Source: Arcobacter sp. FWKO B
GTDB taxonomy: Bacteria; Campylobacterota; Campylobacteria; Campylobacterales; Arcobacteraceae
Direction of reading: 5' to 3'
Assembly (NCBI RefSeq): GCF_014844135.1
Contig: NZ_CP041403.1
Coordinates: 930,001-994,000, forward strand
DNA length: 64,000 bases
Every line of letters starts with the position of its first letter. Positions within the stretch are counted from its first letter, which is position 1. Under the pieces are notes generated by a model, which saw only the letters and a program-made list of their open reading frames with translations, was not told where the DNA came from and did not search any database. Below, piece after piece: positions 25,372-35,049 of the stretch. A program made the translations under genes and the position numbers.

Positions 25372-26118
25372 ATGGCATTAAAAGAAAAAGCATACAAGCT
25401 ACTTGCAATTCAAGAAGGTATCACTAACTCAAAAGCAAAAGATTTGATAGATAGGGGTATAGTAACAGCAGGTGGGAAAAAAATAGTTATCGCAAGAGGT
25501 GAGATATCTACTGATACTGTTTTTAAAGTAAAAGAACTACCAAGAGCTACAAAAATATTTGAAGATGATAATATTTTAGCATTAAATAAACCTGCTCATT
25601 TAGGTAGTGAAGAGCTTGAAAAAGAGTACAAACAAGCAATTTTACTCAACCGTCTTGACAAAGAAACAAGTGGGGTAATATTATTTGCTAAAAATGAAGA
25701 ATTTAGAAAAAAAGCAATTGAAGAGTTTAAAAACCATAGAGTTTACAAAGAATATGTAGCAGTCGTTGAAGGAAAAATCATTGACGAAGCTGTGTGTGAC
25801 TTGCCAATTACTACTATTAAAGGCAAAGTTGCAAAAAGTAAAATAGATTTAAGAAACGGAAAAAGTGCCAAGACTACCGTATACCCACTTATGGTAGAAG
25901 GGCATAAAAGTAAGGTAAAAGTTGTTATTGAAACAGGAAGAACTCACCAAATAAGAGTGCATCTTGCTTATTTAGGTATGCCGATTATTGGAGATGTTCA
26001 ATATGGTAAGCCCTCAACAAAAGTTCATAGAGTATTACTTCATTCTAAGGTTACAAAAATATTTGATTATACTTTTGAAGCACCAGAACCAAAAGAGTTT
26101 AGAACTTACGGGTTCTAA
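25372..26118 (+). CDS. RluA-family pseudouridine synthase
   Basis: A 248-residue RNA-modifying enzyme. An S4-like RNA-binding domain (about 1-58) precedes the catalytic domain with LLNRLDKETSGVILF, where the Asp is the catalytic residue. ETGRTHQIRVHLAYLGMPIIGD is the C-terminal RluA motif. It probably modifies 23S rRNA, but the target cannot be read from sequence. It is transcribed alone; its 3' end overlaps the convergent recN by four bases. Confidence 0.9.
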   Translation: MALKEKAYKLLAIQEGITNSKAKDLIDRGIVTAGGKKIVIARGEISTDTVFKVKELPRATKIFEDDNILALNKPAHLGSEELEKEYKQAILLNRLDKETSGVILFAKNEEFRKKAIEEFKNHRVYKEYVAVVEGKIIDEAVCDLPITTIKGKVAKSKIDLRNGKSAKTTVYPLMVEGHKSKVKVVIETGRTHQIRVHLAYLGMPIIGDVQYGKPSTKVHRVLLHSKVTKIFDYTFEAPEPKEFRTYGF

Positions 26119-27644
26119 ACCCTTAATAAATTCTTGGCAAAATCAATTGCTTCAGCAGTAATTTTATCACCACTAATCATTCTTGCAATTTCATGAACTC
26201 TTTTTTCTTGATAAATTTCATAAACATTAGATATTCCATCAACTTTTTCTACCAAAAAATGTTGGTGGGCTACACTAGTTAGTTGAGCTTGATGAGAGAT
26301 TGCGAATATTTGGTATTTTTTAGAAATTTGTTCTAAAACTTTTGCTATAGCACCACTTTCCTTACCACTTAAGTTTGCATCAATTTCATCTAAAAAAAGT
26401 ATTCCACTGTTACTTAGTGCATATTCGCTTTTTACAGCCATAAGCCCAAGTCTTAAACGGTTAAACTCACCACTACTTATATTTTCCAACTTAGCATTTT
26501 TAAGACTTACTTGAACCATATCACACCCAGTTTTGCTAAGTAATGTATTTTCTAAAGTAAACAATGCATCACTTAAATAAAGATATTCTAAATATCCATT
26601 TACTTTTTGTTCTATTATTTTAAGGGCATCTTTTCTTTTTAGCGTAATAAGTTGTGCTAATGATTCTATTTGGGATTTTAAATCTTTTACTTTCTTTTCT
26701 AGTGATGATTTTTCAAAAGATATATTTTCATACCTTGCCAATTCTTGTTTTTTTTGTTCTTTATATTCAAGACACTCTTGAATGGAGCCAAATTTCTTTT
26801 GCAAATGTGAAAGTTGTTCTATTCTTGTCAAAACTTCATCTATATTTATATCTTCTAATAAATTTAATTTATCACTAGATTTTTCAAAAATATTATTGAG
26901 TTCATTTATTGCATCATCAAAAAAACTACTATCTGTCTCAAGAAGATTAAGAACTTGATTTACACTTGAGGTATACTCAAATATTCCCTTAGCTTTTTCA
27001 ATAGAGTTTTCAATCTTCTCCTTTTGAGATAATTGTTTTTTAATATTAGACAACTCTTCATATTCATCTATTTGTGGGTTTATATCATCAATCTTTTTTA
27101 TTTCATAGGATATAAACTCTTTTAATTCTTCTATATTTTTTTCTTCTGATATAAGTTTATTTAATTCACTGCTTGATTTGATAAAGTCAATATATTTTGA
27201 TGAAAATTCCTCTTTTACCCTTGAAAATTCCTTATCATCACCCAAAGATAAATCAATCACTTCAAGAAGATTGTCATTGTTAAAATCACTGTTATCTTTG
27301 ATATGAATATATCTTATAAATTTAGATGATATATCACTAAGACTTTTTTGAGATAGTGTTTGATTATTTAAAAAATACCTACTCTTATCCTTTTGGATTT
27401 TTTTAAATACAGCTTCGTCATCTTTAGTTAAACCAAACTCTTCTAAATCAAATCCAAGGGAATCTATACTCCCTTCTATAAGCTCAGCTTTTGCATTTTT
27501 TAATCCAAAAAGCGATAATATTGATTCCATCAAAACAGACTTACCAGCACCACTTATACCACTAAATACTATAAGTCCGTTTTTAAATTCAAGTTCAACT
27601 TCCCTAAAAGACAAATAGTTTTTTAAATAAAATCTTGTAATCAT
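26115..27644 (-). CDS. recN: DNA repair protein RecN
   Basis: SMC-like ATPase for double-strand break repair. The 509-residue product has Walker A GISGAGKS (29-36), a long coiled-coil middle (about 150-340), an ABC signature-like ISSGEFNRLRLGL and Walker B ILFLDEIDANLSG, followed by AISHQAQLTSVA. It is slightly shorter than enteric RecN (about 550). The canonical GETGAGKS has become GISGAGKS. Confidence 0.92.
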   Translation of the reverse strand: MITRFYLKNYLSFREVELEFKNGLIVFSGISGAGKSVLMESILSLFGLKNAKAELIEGSIDSLGFDLEEFGLTKDDEAVFKKIQKDKSRYFLNNQTLSQKSLSDISSKFIRYIHIKDNSDFNNDNLLEVIDLSLGDDKEFSRVKEEFSSKYIDFIKSSSELNKLISEEKNIEELKEFISYEIKKIDDINPQIDEYEELSNIKKQLSQKEKIENSIEKAKGIFEYTSSVNQVLNLLETDSSFFDDAINELNNIFEKSSDKLNLLEDINIDEVLTRIEQLSHLQKKFGSIQECLEYKEQKKQELARYENISFEKSSLEKKVKDLKSQIESLAQLITLKRKDALKIIEQKVNGYLEYLYLSDALFTLENTLLSKTGCDMVQVSLKNAKLENISSGEFNRLRLGLMAVKSEYALSNSGILFLDEIDANLSGKESGAIAKVLEQISKKYQIFAISHQAQLTSVAHQHFLVEKVDGISNVYEIYQEKRVHEIARMISGDKITAEAIDFAKNLLRV

Positions 27645-27721
27645 TTGGTTATATTGCCTATATTTATATATTAATTTTGTTATATTGTATCAAAAAGTTC
27701 TTAAGGCAGCGCTAAAAACAC

Positions 27722-28351
27722 CTATGCCCAAAGCTTTAAATCAGGTATATAAGATACTGCTTTGATAATATCAGTTTTTGATACTATACCTACAAGTATA
27801 TTATTACTATTTACAACAGGAATAGCATCAAGCTTGTACTCCAACATAACTTTAGCAACCCTTCTTATATCTGAAATTGGATCTGTTGTGATAAATTCTG
27901 GCAAGTCTATATCATTGAGGTCTGTATTTAATATTCGTTTACTATTATCTAAATCCCCCATCAACATATTTAATATAGTTCTTGTATTAATAAGTCCAAT
28001 TATTTCATAAGAATTACTAACAATTGGAATTTGATTTATTTTATATTTTTTCAATACTTCATATGCATCCTGAATAGTTAGATTGACATTTATAGTTATA
28101 CACTCTTTATTCATAATATCTTGTACATGAAAAACTATATCAGTTGTATCCATATTTGATATTTTTTTATAACTACTAATTGCTTCTTTATCATGTTCTT
28201 GAGTACCTTTTGAATTATTGTCTATATATCTATATGTCTCATCATCAGGCTTCAATCTAGATGGTGCAAGCTCTTCAAGTCGCTCAAAAGTGTATAAATT
28301 ATCAGAAGTTCCACGAAATTGAACACTTCCTTTGTTATATATGGTAAACAT
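27722..28351 (-). CDS. Protein with paired CBS domains
   Basis: A 209-residue protein. After about 75 variable residues, two CBS units follow: IMNKECITINVNLTIQDAYEVL through QIPIVSNSYEIIGLINTR, and FITTDPISDIRRVAKVMLEYK through DAIPVVNSNNILVGIVSKTDI. Paired CBS units form a Bateman module that binds adenine nucleotides. No catalytic domain is attached, so it may be a stand-alone sensor. The ATG has AAGGA before it. Confidence 0.88.
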   Translation of the reverse strand: MFTIYNKGSVQFRGTSDNLYTFERLEELAPSRLKPDDETYRYIDNNSKGTQEHDKEAISSYKKISNMDTTDIVFHVQDIMNKECITINVNLTIQDAYEVLKKYKINQIPIVSNSYEIIGLINTRTILNMLMGDLDNSKRILNTDLNDIDLPEFITTDPISDIRRVAKVMLEYKLDAIPVVNSNNILVGIVSKTDIIKAVSYIPDLKLWA

Positions 28352-28417
28352 ATTGTAGTCCTTTATAAAACAGCATTATATCATTTATTGTGAAGCAGCT
28401 CAAGGAAAGCATAGCTT

Positions 28418-28532
28418 TTGTCGTTTTCTTAACGATTCCTACCAGCCGTATGCTTGTACTCACTCCGTTCGCACAAAAGCATCGGCGTGCGAATCTAAAA
28501 ACGACAAGCAATTGTCGTTTTCTTAACGATTC
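28418..28532. repeat. 21-base direct repeat around a GC-richer hairpin patch
   Basis: A 21-base word (starting TTGTCGTTTTCTTAACGATT) occurs at 28418-28438 and again, exactly, at 28512-28532, 94 bases apart. Between them is a patch richer in G and C, with a TTCGCAC/GTGCGAA hairpin at about 28468-28493. The second copy overlaps the nadK stop. It looks like an intergenic repeat element of the genome. Confidence 0.75.
28498..28521 (-). terminator. Intrinsic terminator after nadK
   Basis: A perfect ten-base stem (AAAACGACAA, 28498-28507, with its complement 28512-28521) with a four-base loop. On the minus strand it starts one base after the nadK stop and ends in five Ts. Confidence 0.75.
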
Positions 28533-29368
28533 TCCCCCCATTTTAGTTTTTCGCTTAGGACATCGAAATAGCTTCTTCTTAGACTGTGTATTAATTTTGC
28601 TTTTTTATGTGCTATTTTTATCTTAAAAGTTTCGTTGTGATTTAGTTCATATATATCTTGACCATCTATTATAGCAACTGCTCCTTTCCCATCTTTTATA
28701 CATAATTCTATTTCAAAATCAACAGGCAAAACAAGTGGTCTTTGTGTTAGGGAGTGAGCAGATATTGGTGTTACTATAAAAGCATCTGTTAATGGATATA
28801 CAACTGGACCACCACAAGATAAGTTATATCCTGTTGAACCAGTTGGTGTTGATATTATTAGTCCATCACCATAATAGCTATTGAAAACCTTTCCATCAAT
28901 TTTTGCATCAATACTTACCATTCCAGTTAAGTCTTTTCTTGTAATTACTATATCATTAAATGCAACTACAGGCATTTGCTTAATATCTGAGCTTATCATC
29001 ATTCTTTGATCTATAGAATAGCTATTATTTACAAGTTCATCCATAAATCCGCTTAATTCATCTACTGTAATATCAGTTAAAAACCCCAAAGTCCCCAAAT
29101 GAACTCCAAGTATTGGCAAATTATATTTAAAACTTCTTCTAACAAGGGATATAAGCGTACCATCACCACCAAGTGATACCAAAAAATCACAATCAAGTGC
29201 CAACTCTTCCAATTCAAAACCATTTTGACCTATCATTTGGGCACTACTTTTTTCCAATACTACAGATATCCCGTTTTTTTCAAAAAGTTCTTTAATTATC
29301 AAAAAATCTTTCTTTATCTGAGGTGAGTCTGGACGAAGAACGATACCTGCTATTTTTAAACTCTGCAA
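28523..29368 (-). CDS. nadK: NAD kinase
   Basis: Phosphorylates NAD to NADP using ATP or polyphosphate. The 281-residue protein has the GGDGT motif (SLGGDGTLISLVR), the substrate-binding STPTGSTGYNLSCGGP block and the ITPISAHSLTQRPLVLP-like segment (here VTPISAHSL). The ATG at 29368 gives a normal length. It is transcribed toward the CBS gene and ends at a terminator hairpin. Confidence 0.95.
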   Translation of the reverse strand: MQSLKIAGIVLRPDSPQIKKDFLIIKELFEKNGISVVLEKSSAQMIGQNGFELEELALDCDFLVSLGGDGTLISLVRRSFKYNLPILGVHLGTLGFLTDITVDELSGFMDELVNNSYSIDQRMMISSDIKQMPVVAFNDIVITRKDLTGMVSIDAKIDGKVFNSYYGDGLIISTPTGSTGYNLSCGGPVVYPLTDAFIVTPISAHSLTQRPLVLPVDFEIELCIKDGKGAVAIIDGQDIYELNHNETFKIKIAHKKAKLIHSLRRSYFDVLSEKLKWGENR

Positions 29369-29502
29369 AACAAATCCCTTCTGGTATTCTAAAATTTATT
29401 ACTAGCATTTTATCATAATAATCTAAATCTAATAAAGATTATTATGAACTTAAAATACTATTATCTATTTTAGGTATCAAATAGTAGCTACAAAATCTAT
29501 TT

Positions 29503-31014
29503 TTAATCTCTTTTTCTAAAACTAAGTGCTTCTAAAATGTGTTCTTTTTTAATTTGCTCACTATCATCCAAATCAGCTATAGTTCTTGCTACTTTCAAAA
29601 TCTTATTTTTTGCTCTAAGTGTTAGATTAAAACTATCTAGGGCTTTATTTAATATATTTTCACATTCACTATCTAGTACACAATATTTTACTATCTCTTG
29701 ATCACTAAGCTTTCCATTTAAGTTATTTTGTCCTCTTTGTAATTGTTTAGAAAAAGCCTTTAAGACAATTTCATGCATTTGTGCAGATGACATTGTAGCT
29801 TTATCTTCACTTCTTACCTCACTCATTTTGACATACAAATCTATTCTATCAAGAAGTGGGTCTGATAATTTATTTTTATACCTTTGTATCTCTACATCAC
29901 TACATCTACACTCTCTTGTCTGATTAAGAAGATTACCACATGGGCATGGATTAAGTGCAGCAACAAAAACAAACTTTGTAGGATACTCTATTTTTGAATT
30001 AACCCTTGAGATTAATATCTTATGATCTTCTAATGGCTCTCTTAAAGCTTCAAGAATATTTTTACTAAAATGGGGCAATTCATCAAAAAATAGCATCCCA
30101 TTATTAGCTAGAGCAATTTCTCCTATTTTTGCACTATTACTTCCTCCTCCAAAGATTGAAGATTTTGTTCCACTATGATGGGGATTTCTAAAGACTCTTT
30201 TTGGTAAAAAATCTGGCTCTTTTCCATCTAGTGAGTCAATCTTTGCTTTTTGTAGTATATCTTCTAAACTAAGCGGTGGTAAAATATGTGCAAGTCTTTT
30301 TGCAATCATACTTTTACCACATCCAGGACTTCCTTCTAGCATAAGATTGTGATTTCCACTTGCACAAATCAAAGCTCCCCTTTTTGCTACTACTTGTCCT
30401 CTTATATCTAAAAAATCTAATTCATAATTTGTATCATAAAAATACTCTTTTTGATCTATTTTTATGACTTTATAACCAAATTCTTTCTTAGCTACTTTAT
30501 ATTTTTCTTGATCTTCTTTTATAAAAAAATCTATCGCATCTTTTAGTGATTCTACAGCAAAAAGTTCGATATCTGGTATTTGTGCTAGTTTTTCAATTGA
30601 TTCTTTTGGTATCAGTACTTTTTTCAAAACTCCTTGTTCAGCTAAACTAAGAGCAAGTACAAATATCATACTACTATCTTTTAATTTTCCATCAAGCCCT
30701 AACTCACCAAATACAAAAAAATCTTTCATATCTGCTTTTTCATCTTGTAGTGCAATTAAAAGTGCTATTGATAAATCAAAATGACTTCCTTGCTTTTGGA
30801 GATCACTAGGAGATAAGTTAATAGTTATCTTAAGGGGTGGAAATTCATAGTTATTTGTTAATAATGCAGATTTTACTCTCTCTTTTGATTCTTGAATAGC
30901 ACTATTACCTAGTCCAACTATACTAAAAGATGGAAGTCCTTTTGTAAATGTAGTCTCTACTTCTACTACACTTGCATCAAATCCATTTAATGTTGCACAA
31001 TTTAGTACTTTCAT
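29503..31014 (-). CDS. ComM/YifB-family Mg-chelatase-like AAA+ ATPase
   Basis: A 503-residue AAA+ protein. The N-terminal Lon-protease-like domain starts KVLNCATLNGFDASVVEVE. The ATPase core has Walker A EGSPGCGKSM, Walker B MLFFDELPHF and the ALREPLEDHKILISR motif. A Cys cluster (NPCPCG, ECRC) lies after it. ComM is a branch-migration helicase for natural transformation. The cell may be naturally competent, but no other com gene is visible here. Confidence 0.9.
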   Translation of the reverse strand: MKVLNCATLNGFDASVVEVETTFTKGLPSFSIVGLGNSAIQESKERVKSALLTNNYEFPPLKITINLSPSDLQKQGSHFDLSIALLIALQDEKADMKDFFVFGELGLDGKLKDSSMIFVLALSLAEQGVLKKVLIPKESIEKLAQIPDIELFAVESLKDAIDFFIKEDQEKYKVAKKEFGYKVIKIDQKEYFYDTNYELDFLDIRGQVVAKRGALICASGNHNLMLEGSPGCGKSMIAKRLAHILPPLSLEDILQKAKIDSLDGKEPDFLPKRVFRNPHHSGTKSSIFGGGSNSAKIGEIALANNGMLFFDELPHFSKNILEALREPLEDHKILISRVNSKIEYPTKFVFVAALNPCPCGNLLNQTRECRCSDVEIQRYKNKLSDPLLDRIDLYVKMSEVRSEDKATMSSAQMHEIVLKAFSKQLQRGQNNLNGKLSDQEIVKYCVLDSECENILNKALDSFNLTLRAKNKILKVARTIADLDDSEQIKKEHILEALSFRKRD

Positions 31015-31082
31015 TACTACTCCAAATTTTTATCATAAAAGAAAGTTGTCATCATAAATTATTATATTATTCATAAAAACAA

Positions 31083-31116
31083 AAAAAATAGCCACCATAA
31101 TTAGTGACTATTTTTT
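31083..31116 (-). terminator. Terminator of tig-clpP-def
   Basis: An inverted repeat with arms 31083-31095 and 31104-31116 (AAAAAATAG- type ends); on the minus strand the single mismatch becomes a G-U pair. It spans the def stop codon at 31108-31110 and ends in a T run. Confidence 0.7.
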
Positions 31117-31623
31117 ATGTTTTTGTTCTTTCTTATACTCTTTTTCAAATTTCTTTCTTTTTATAATAGAAAGCTTTTCTATAAAAAGGTGCCCTTTTAA
31201 ATGATCCATTTCATGTTGCCATGCAACTGCTAAAAACCCATGACACTCCATACTCTTATGGGTACCATTTCTGTCATAGTATTCAACAATTATATGTTCT
31301 GATCTTTTTACTTCTTCGTGAAAGTTCGGCACACTAAGACACCCTTCACTAAAAGATAACTCACCATCTTTATGGGTTATTTTTGGGTTAATAGCCTCAA
31401 TTAAATCCTCTTTTCTTTGCTCGTCATTTACATCTGGCAAAGATATAATAAGAACATTTAATGCAACGCCAACTTGAATTGCAGCAAGACCAACGCCATT
31501 GTATGCAATCATAGTATCCCACATATCATCAAGCAATGTATGAAGTTCTTCATCAAACTTCTCTACATCACTTGATACACTTCTAAGTATCTTATTTGGG
31601 TAAGTTACAATCTCTCTAATCAT
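31108..31623 (-). CDS. def: Peptide deformylase
   Basis: Removes the N-formyl group from new proteins. The 171-residue metalloenzyme shows motif 1 GVGLAAIQVG (43-52), motif 2 EGCLSVP (Cys is a metal ligand) and motif 3 WQHEMDHLKG with the two His ligands and the catalytic Glu. It shares one base with clpP upstream and ends at a terminator. Confidence 0.96.
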   Translation of the reverse strand: MIREIVTYPNKILRSVSSDVEKFDEELHTLLDDMWDTMIAYNGVGLAAIQVGVALNVLIISLPDVNDEQRKEDLIEAINPKITHKDGELSFSEGCLSVPNFHEEVKRSEHIIVEYYDRNGTHKSMECHGFLAVAWQHEMDHLKGHLFIEKLSIIKRKKFEKEYKKEQKHKK

Positions 31624-32207
31624 TATTTGTGACTCGTAATAACCTCATCAACTAAGCCGTATTCCTTAGCTTCGTGTGCACTCATAAAAAAATCTCTATC
31701 TGTATCTCTTTCGATTACTTCAATACTTTGTCCTGTTTGAGATGCAAGTAATTCATTTAGTAAATCTTTAAATCTTTGTATCTCTTTTGCTTGGATTTGT
31801 ATATCCGTTGCTTGTCCTTGAGCACCACCTAATGGTTGATGAATCATAATTCTACTATTTGGTAATGAATATCTTTTACCTTTAGTACCACTACTTAATA
31901 AAAATGCCCCCATTGATGCAGCTTGACCTATACAAATAGTACAAACATCTGGTTTGATGTAATTCATAGTATCAAAAATACTCATACCACTTGTAATAAC
32001 ACCACCTGGCGAGTTGATATAAAAATAGATATCTTTTTCTGGATCTTCAGCTTCTAAAAACAATAATTGGGCAACAATACTTGATGCAACAGCATCATTT
32101 ACTTCACCACTTAACATAACTATTCTATCTTTTAAAAGTCTAGAATAGATGTCATAGCTTCTTTCACCTCTTCCAGTTTTTTCTACAACATATGGAATAT
32201 AACTCAA
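31623..32207 (-). CDS. clpP: ATP-dependent Clp protease proteolytic subunit
   Basis: A 194-residue serine protease. The catalytic Ser is in [16 protein letters not shown], the His in [18 protein letters not shown], and the Asp near the C-terminal TDRDFFMSA. It works with ClpX or ClpA in protein turnover. It lies between tig and def, a common arrangement in this phylum that links folding, deformylation and degradation. Confidence 0.97.
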   Translation of the reverse strand: MSYIPYVVEKTGRGERSYDIYSRLLKDRIVMLSGEVNDAVASSIVAQLLFLEAEDPEKDIYFYINSPGGVITSGMSIFDTMNYIKPDVCTICIGQAASMGAFLLSSGTKGKRYSLPNSRIMIHQPLGGAQGQATDIQIQAKEIQRFKDLLNELLASQTGQSIEVIERDTDRDFFMSAHEAKEYGLVDEVITSHK

Positions 32208-32257
32208 TCTTTATCCTTTTTTATTCGTGAGTCGTGAAACGACTTACGATTTACAAT

Positions 32258-33559
32258 TTACGATTTTAATTTGCTATCAAGTAACTTTGTAATAACTTTA
32301 TCTTCAATCATAGACATTCTTATAGCTGGTAAATATCCTTTTTCGCTATAAAATTTAACTACTTCTTGTGGGTTTTGTCCCATCATCATCGCTTCATAAT
32401 ATAGCGTTTGAGTAACTTCTTGATCACTAACATCAACATTTTCAGCTTTTGCTAATGCATCTATAATAAATGTTGCTTTTACACTATTGTGTGCATCTGG
32501 AGTAACTTTTTCTCTTAAAGCTTCTATCTCTTTTGCATCTTCTTTTAATTTATTTAGTGCTTCTTCGCTCATTGCTCTTATTTCATTGTTTAATGCAGCA
32601 TTAATTTCTTGAGAAACAACACTTTGAGGTAAATCAAAACTAATTGCAGCTACTAATGCTTCAAGATATGCAGGTTTTAAATCTTCATTATAGTATTTGC
32701 TCATTTTTTCAGATTTTAATTGCTCTTTTACTTTTTCTTTAAGCATATCTAGTGTAGCTTCTTTTTCATTTGGAAGCATTTTTTTAGCTAAATCATCATT
32801 TAATTCAGCTTCACCTTTTTGCTGTATTTCATGTAAAGTTACTTTAAATACTGCTTCTTTTCCAGCTAAATCTTTTGCTTGATACTCAGTAGGGAATGTT
32901 ACTACTACATCTTTAGTTTCTTCATATTTCATACCAATCATTTGCTCTTCAAAACCTGGTATAAAACTTCCACTTCCAACTTGTAGTGTATATTTCTCGG
33001 CTTTTCCACCATCAAATGGTACACCATCTACAAAACCTTCAAAATCAATCACAGCATAATCGCCATCTTTTAAAGCTCTTTTTCTAGCTATTTTTTCTAA
33101 AGGTGCTGATTTTGATGCCATTTCAGCAATTCTTTCTTCAACTTCTTTATCTGATACTTCTTTATCTTCAACAGCTGGTATAAGTGCCTTATAATCACCC
33201 AAATCAATTGCTGGTCTTACAGAAAACTTAACTTCTACTTCAATACTTCCATCTTCTTTTTTATCATATTTTGTAACAGCTGGCTCACCTATTACATCTT
33301 CTGGATTGATTGCTAATTCTTTAATTGCATCAGCAAAAAGAACTCTTAAAGCTTCTGCTTGAGCATCTTCTTGTAGTTTGTCACCATGCATTTGTTTTAC
33401 TACATTTACTGGTACTTTACCTTTTCTAAATCCAGCTACATTCATAGTTTTTGATAACTGTTTAGCCATTTTTTCTAAATTTGTTGCAATAACATCTGTT
33501 GTAATTGTTGCTGCCACATTTGCGTTTGCACTATCGATTTTCGTTGCATTTAACTTCAT
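32258..33559 (-). CDS. tig: Trigger factor
   Basis: Ribosome-bound chaperone and prolyl isomerase of 433 residues. It has the ribosome-binding N-terminal domain (GFRKGKVPVNVVKQMHG holds the signature), an FKBP-type domain (GDYAVIDFEGFVDGVPFDGG) and a long helical C-terminal domain. I place the start at the ATG at 33559, giving MKLNATKIDSANANV with GGAG upstream, rather than the longer frame starting at 33631. It heads tig-clpP-def. Confidence 0.95.
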   Translation of the reverse strand: MKLNATKIDSANANVAATITTDVIATNLEKMAKQLSKTMNVAGFRKGKVPVNVVKQMHGDKLQEDAQAEALRVLFADAIKELAINPEDVIGEPAVTKYDKKEDGSIEVEVKFSVRPAIDLGDYKALIPAVEDKEVSDKEVEERIAEMASKSAPLEKIARKRALKDGDYAVIDFEGFVDGVPFDGGKAEKYTLQVGSGSFIPGFEEQMIGMKYEETKDVVVTFPTEYQAKDLAGKEAVFKVTLHEIQQKGEAELNDDLAKKMLPNEKEATLDMLKEKVKEQLKSEKMSKYYNEDLKPAYLEALVAAISFDLPQSVVSQEINAALNNEIRAMSEEALNKLKEDAKEIEALREKVTPDAHNSVKATFIIDALAKAENVDVSDQEVTQTLYYEAMMMGQNPQEVVKFYSEKGYLPAIRMSMIEDKVITKLLDSKLKS

Positions 33560-33719
33560 AATAAGATTACTCCATAAATAAATTTGCATTATTTTATCAA
33601 AATCTTTCTTAAATGATTGTACTCTAACCATTTTTTATTTTTTGACTCTTTAATAATGCTATCATTAAGCTATTCTTGTATGATAGATTATTGTAATTTT
33701 GATGCATAAAGGATAAATT

Positions 33720-34985
33720 ATGAATACAATCACTATTATTGACAATAGAACTGACAAAAAAATTCAATGCAATATACTTGATTCTACTATGGGTAATGCG
33801 GTTGTAGATATATCAAATCTAAGTAAAGATTTGGGATTATTTACCCTTGATAATGGACTCACCTCAACAGCATCATGTACTTCTGATATTACATTTATAG
33901 ATGGTGCCAAAGGGGAGCTGTATTATAGAGGATATCCTATTGAGTATCTTGCCAACAACCATAAATACCTTGAAGTTTGTTACCTTCTACTTAATGGGAA
34001 TTTGCCAACAAAAGATGAATTTGATACTTTTGAAGCTGATATGAGGATTAAAAGATATCCAAAAGAGGGGCTTAAAGATTTATTCAAATCATTTCCTGAT
34101 AATGCTCATCCTATGGCTATGATGAGTTCAGCAGTTTCAGCTCTTAGTGCATTTCACAATCAACACCTTGATATAAATAGTGAAGAGGAATACCAAGAAA
34201 TGGCCAGACGAATAATCTCCAAAATGCCAACTCTTGCTGCTTGGACTTTTAGAAGAAGTAGAGGTTTTCCTTTTGTTTATCCAGATTTAAACAGATATTT
34301 TACAGAAAATTTTTTATATATGCTTAGAGCATTTCCAGGTGGAGTAGCTGATATAAAACAAGTTGAAATTGATGCTCTTGATGCTATATTTACCCTACAT
34401 GCTGATCATGAGCAAAATGCTTCTACTTCAACTGTAAGACTAGTGTGTTCAACAGGGGCTCATCCATATGCAGCTATAAGTGCTGGGATAAACGCTCTTT
34501 GGGGCAGATCTCATGGTGGAGCTAATGAATCTGTGATAGATCAACTTTTGATGATAGGTGATGTTAGTAATGTACAAAAATACATAGACAAAGTCAAAGA
34601 CCCAAATGACTCATTCAAACTTATGGGATTTGGGCATAGAGTGTATAAAAATTATGACCCAAGGGCAAAAGTATTAAAATCTCTAAGAGACAGACTCCAT
34701 AACGAACTTGGTATTAGTTCAAAAATTATAGAAGTAGCCAACAAAATAGAAGAAATTGCTCTGAATGATGAATACTTTATACAAAGAAATTTATATCCAA
34801 ATATTGACTTTTATAGTGGAGTTATATTATCTTCACTTGGTATAGAACGCCCTATGTTTACCCCTATATTTGTAATAGGAAGAACCGTAGGATGGATAAC
34901 ACACTGGATGGAACAAAAAAGAGGTATTAATAAAATAGTAAGACCAAGACAAAGATATATAGGAAATAAACCTATCATACTATAG
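33720..34985 (+). CDS. gltA: Citrate synthase
   Basis: Condenses oxaloacetate with acetyl-CoA. The 421-residue type II enzyme has the expected active-site residues H265 (GRSHGGANE), H306 (GFGHRVYKNYDPRAK) and D363 (NIDFYSGVI). It starts with AAAGGA nine bases upstream. The gene is monocistronic and divergent from tig. The same window carries ATP-citrate lyase, so the cell has enzymes for both directions of the citrate step. Confidence 0.96.
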   Translation: MNTITIIDNRTDKKIQCNILDSTMGNAVVDISNLSKDLGLFTLDNGLTSTASCTSDITFIDGAKGELYYRGYPIEYLANNHKYLEVCYLLLNGNLPTKDEFDTFEADMRIKRYPKEGLKDLFKSFPDNAHPMAMMSSAVSALSAFHNQHLDINSEEEYQEMARRIISKMPTLAAWTFRRSRGFPFVYPDLNRYFTENFLYMLRAFPGGVADIKQVEIDALDAIFTLHADHEQNASTSTVRLVCSTGAHPYAAISAGINALWGRSHGGANESVIDQLLMIGDVSNVQKYIDKVKDPNDSFKLMGFGHRVYKNYDPRAKVLKSLRDRLHNELGISSKIIEVANKIEEIALNDEYFIQRNLYPNIDFYSGVILSSLGIERPMFTPIFVIGRTVGWITHWMEQKRGINKIVRPRQRYIGNKPIIL

Positions 34986-35049
34986 TTCTTTTAACTTTTT
35001 TTTGATAAAATAACCTAAAGTTTATCAATTTAATTACAAAGAATACTAT

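Noticed and set aside
28335-28626. Small frames on both strands between the CBS gene and nadK
   Set aside because: They run through the repeat and hairpin patch and into nadK; no start signal.
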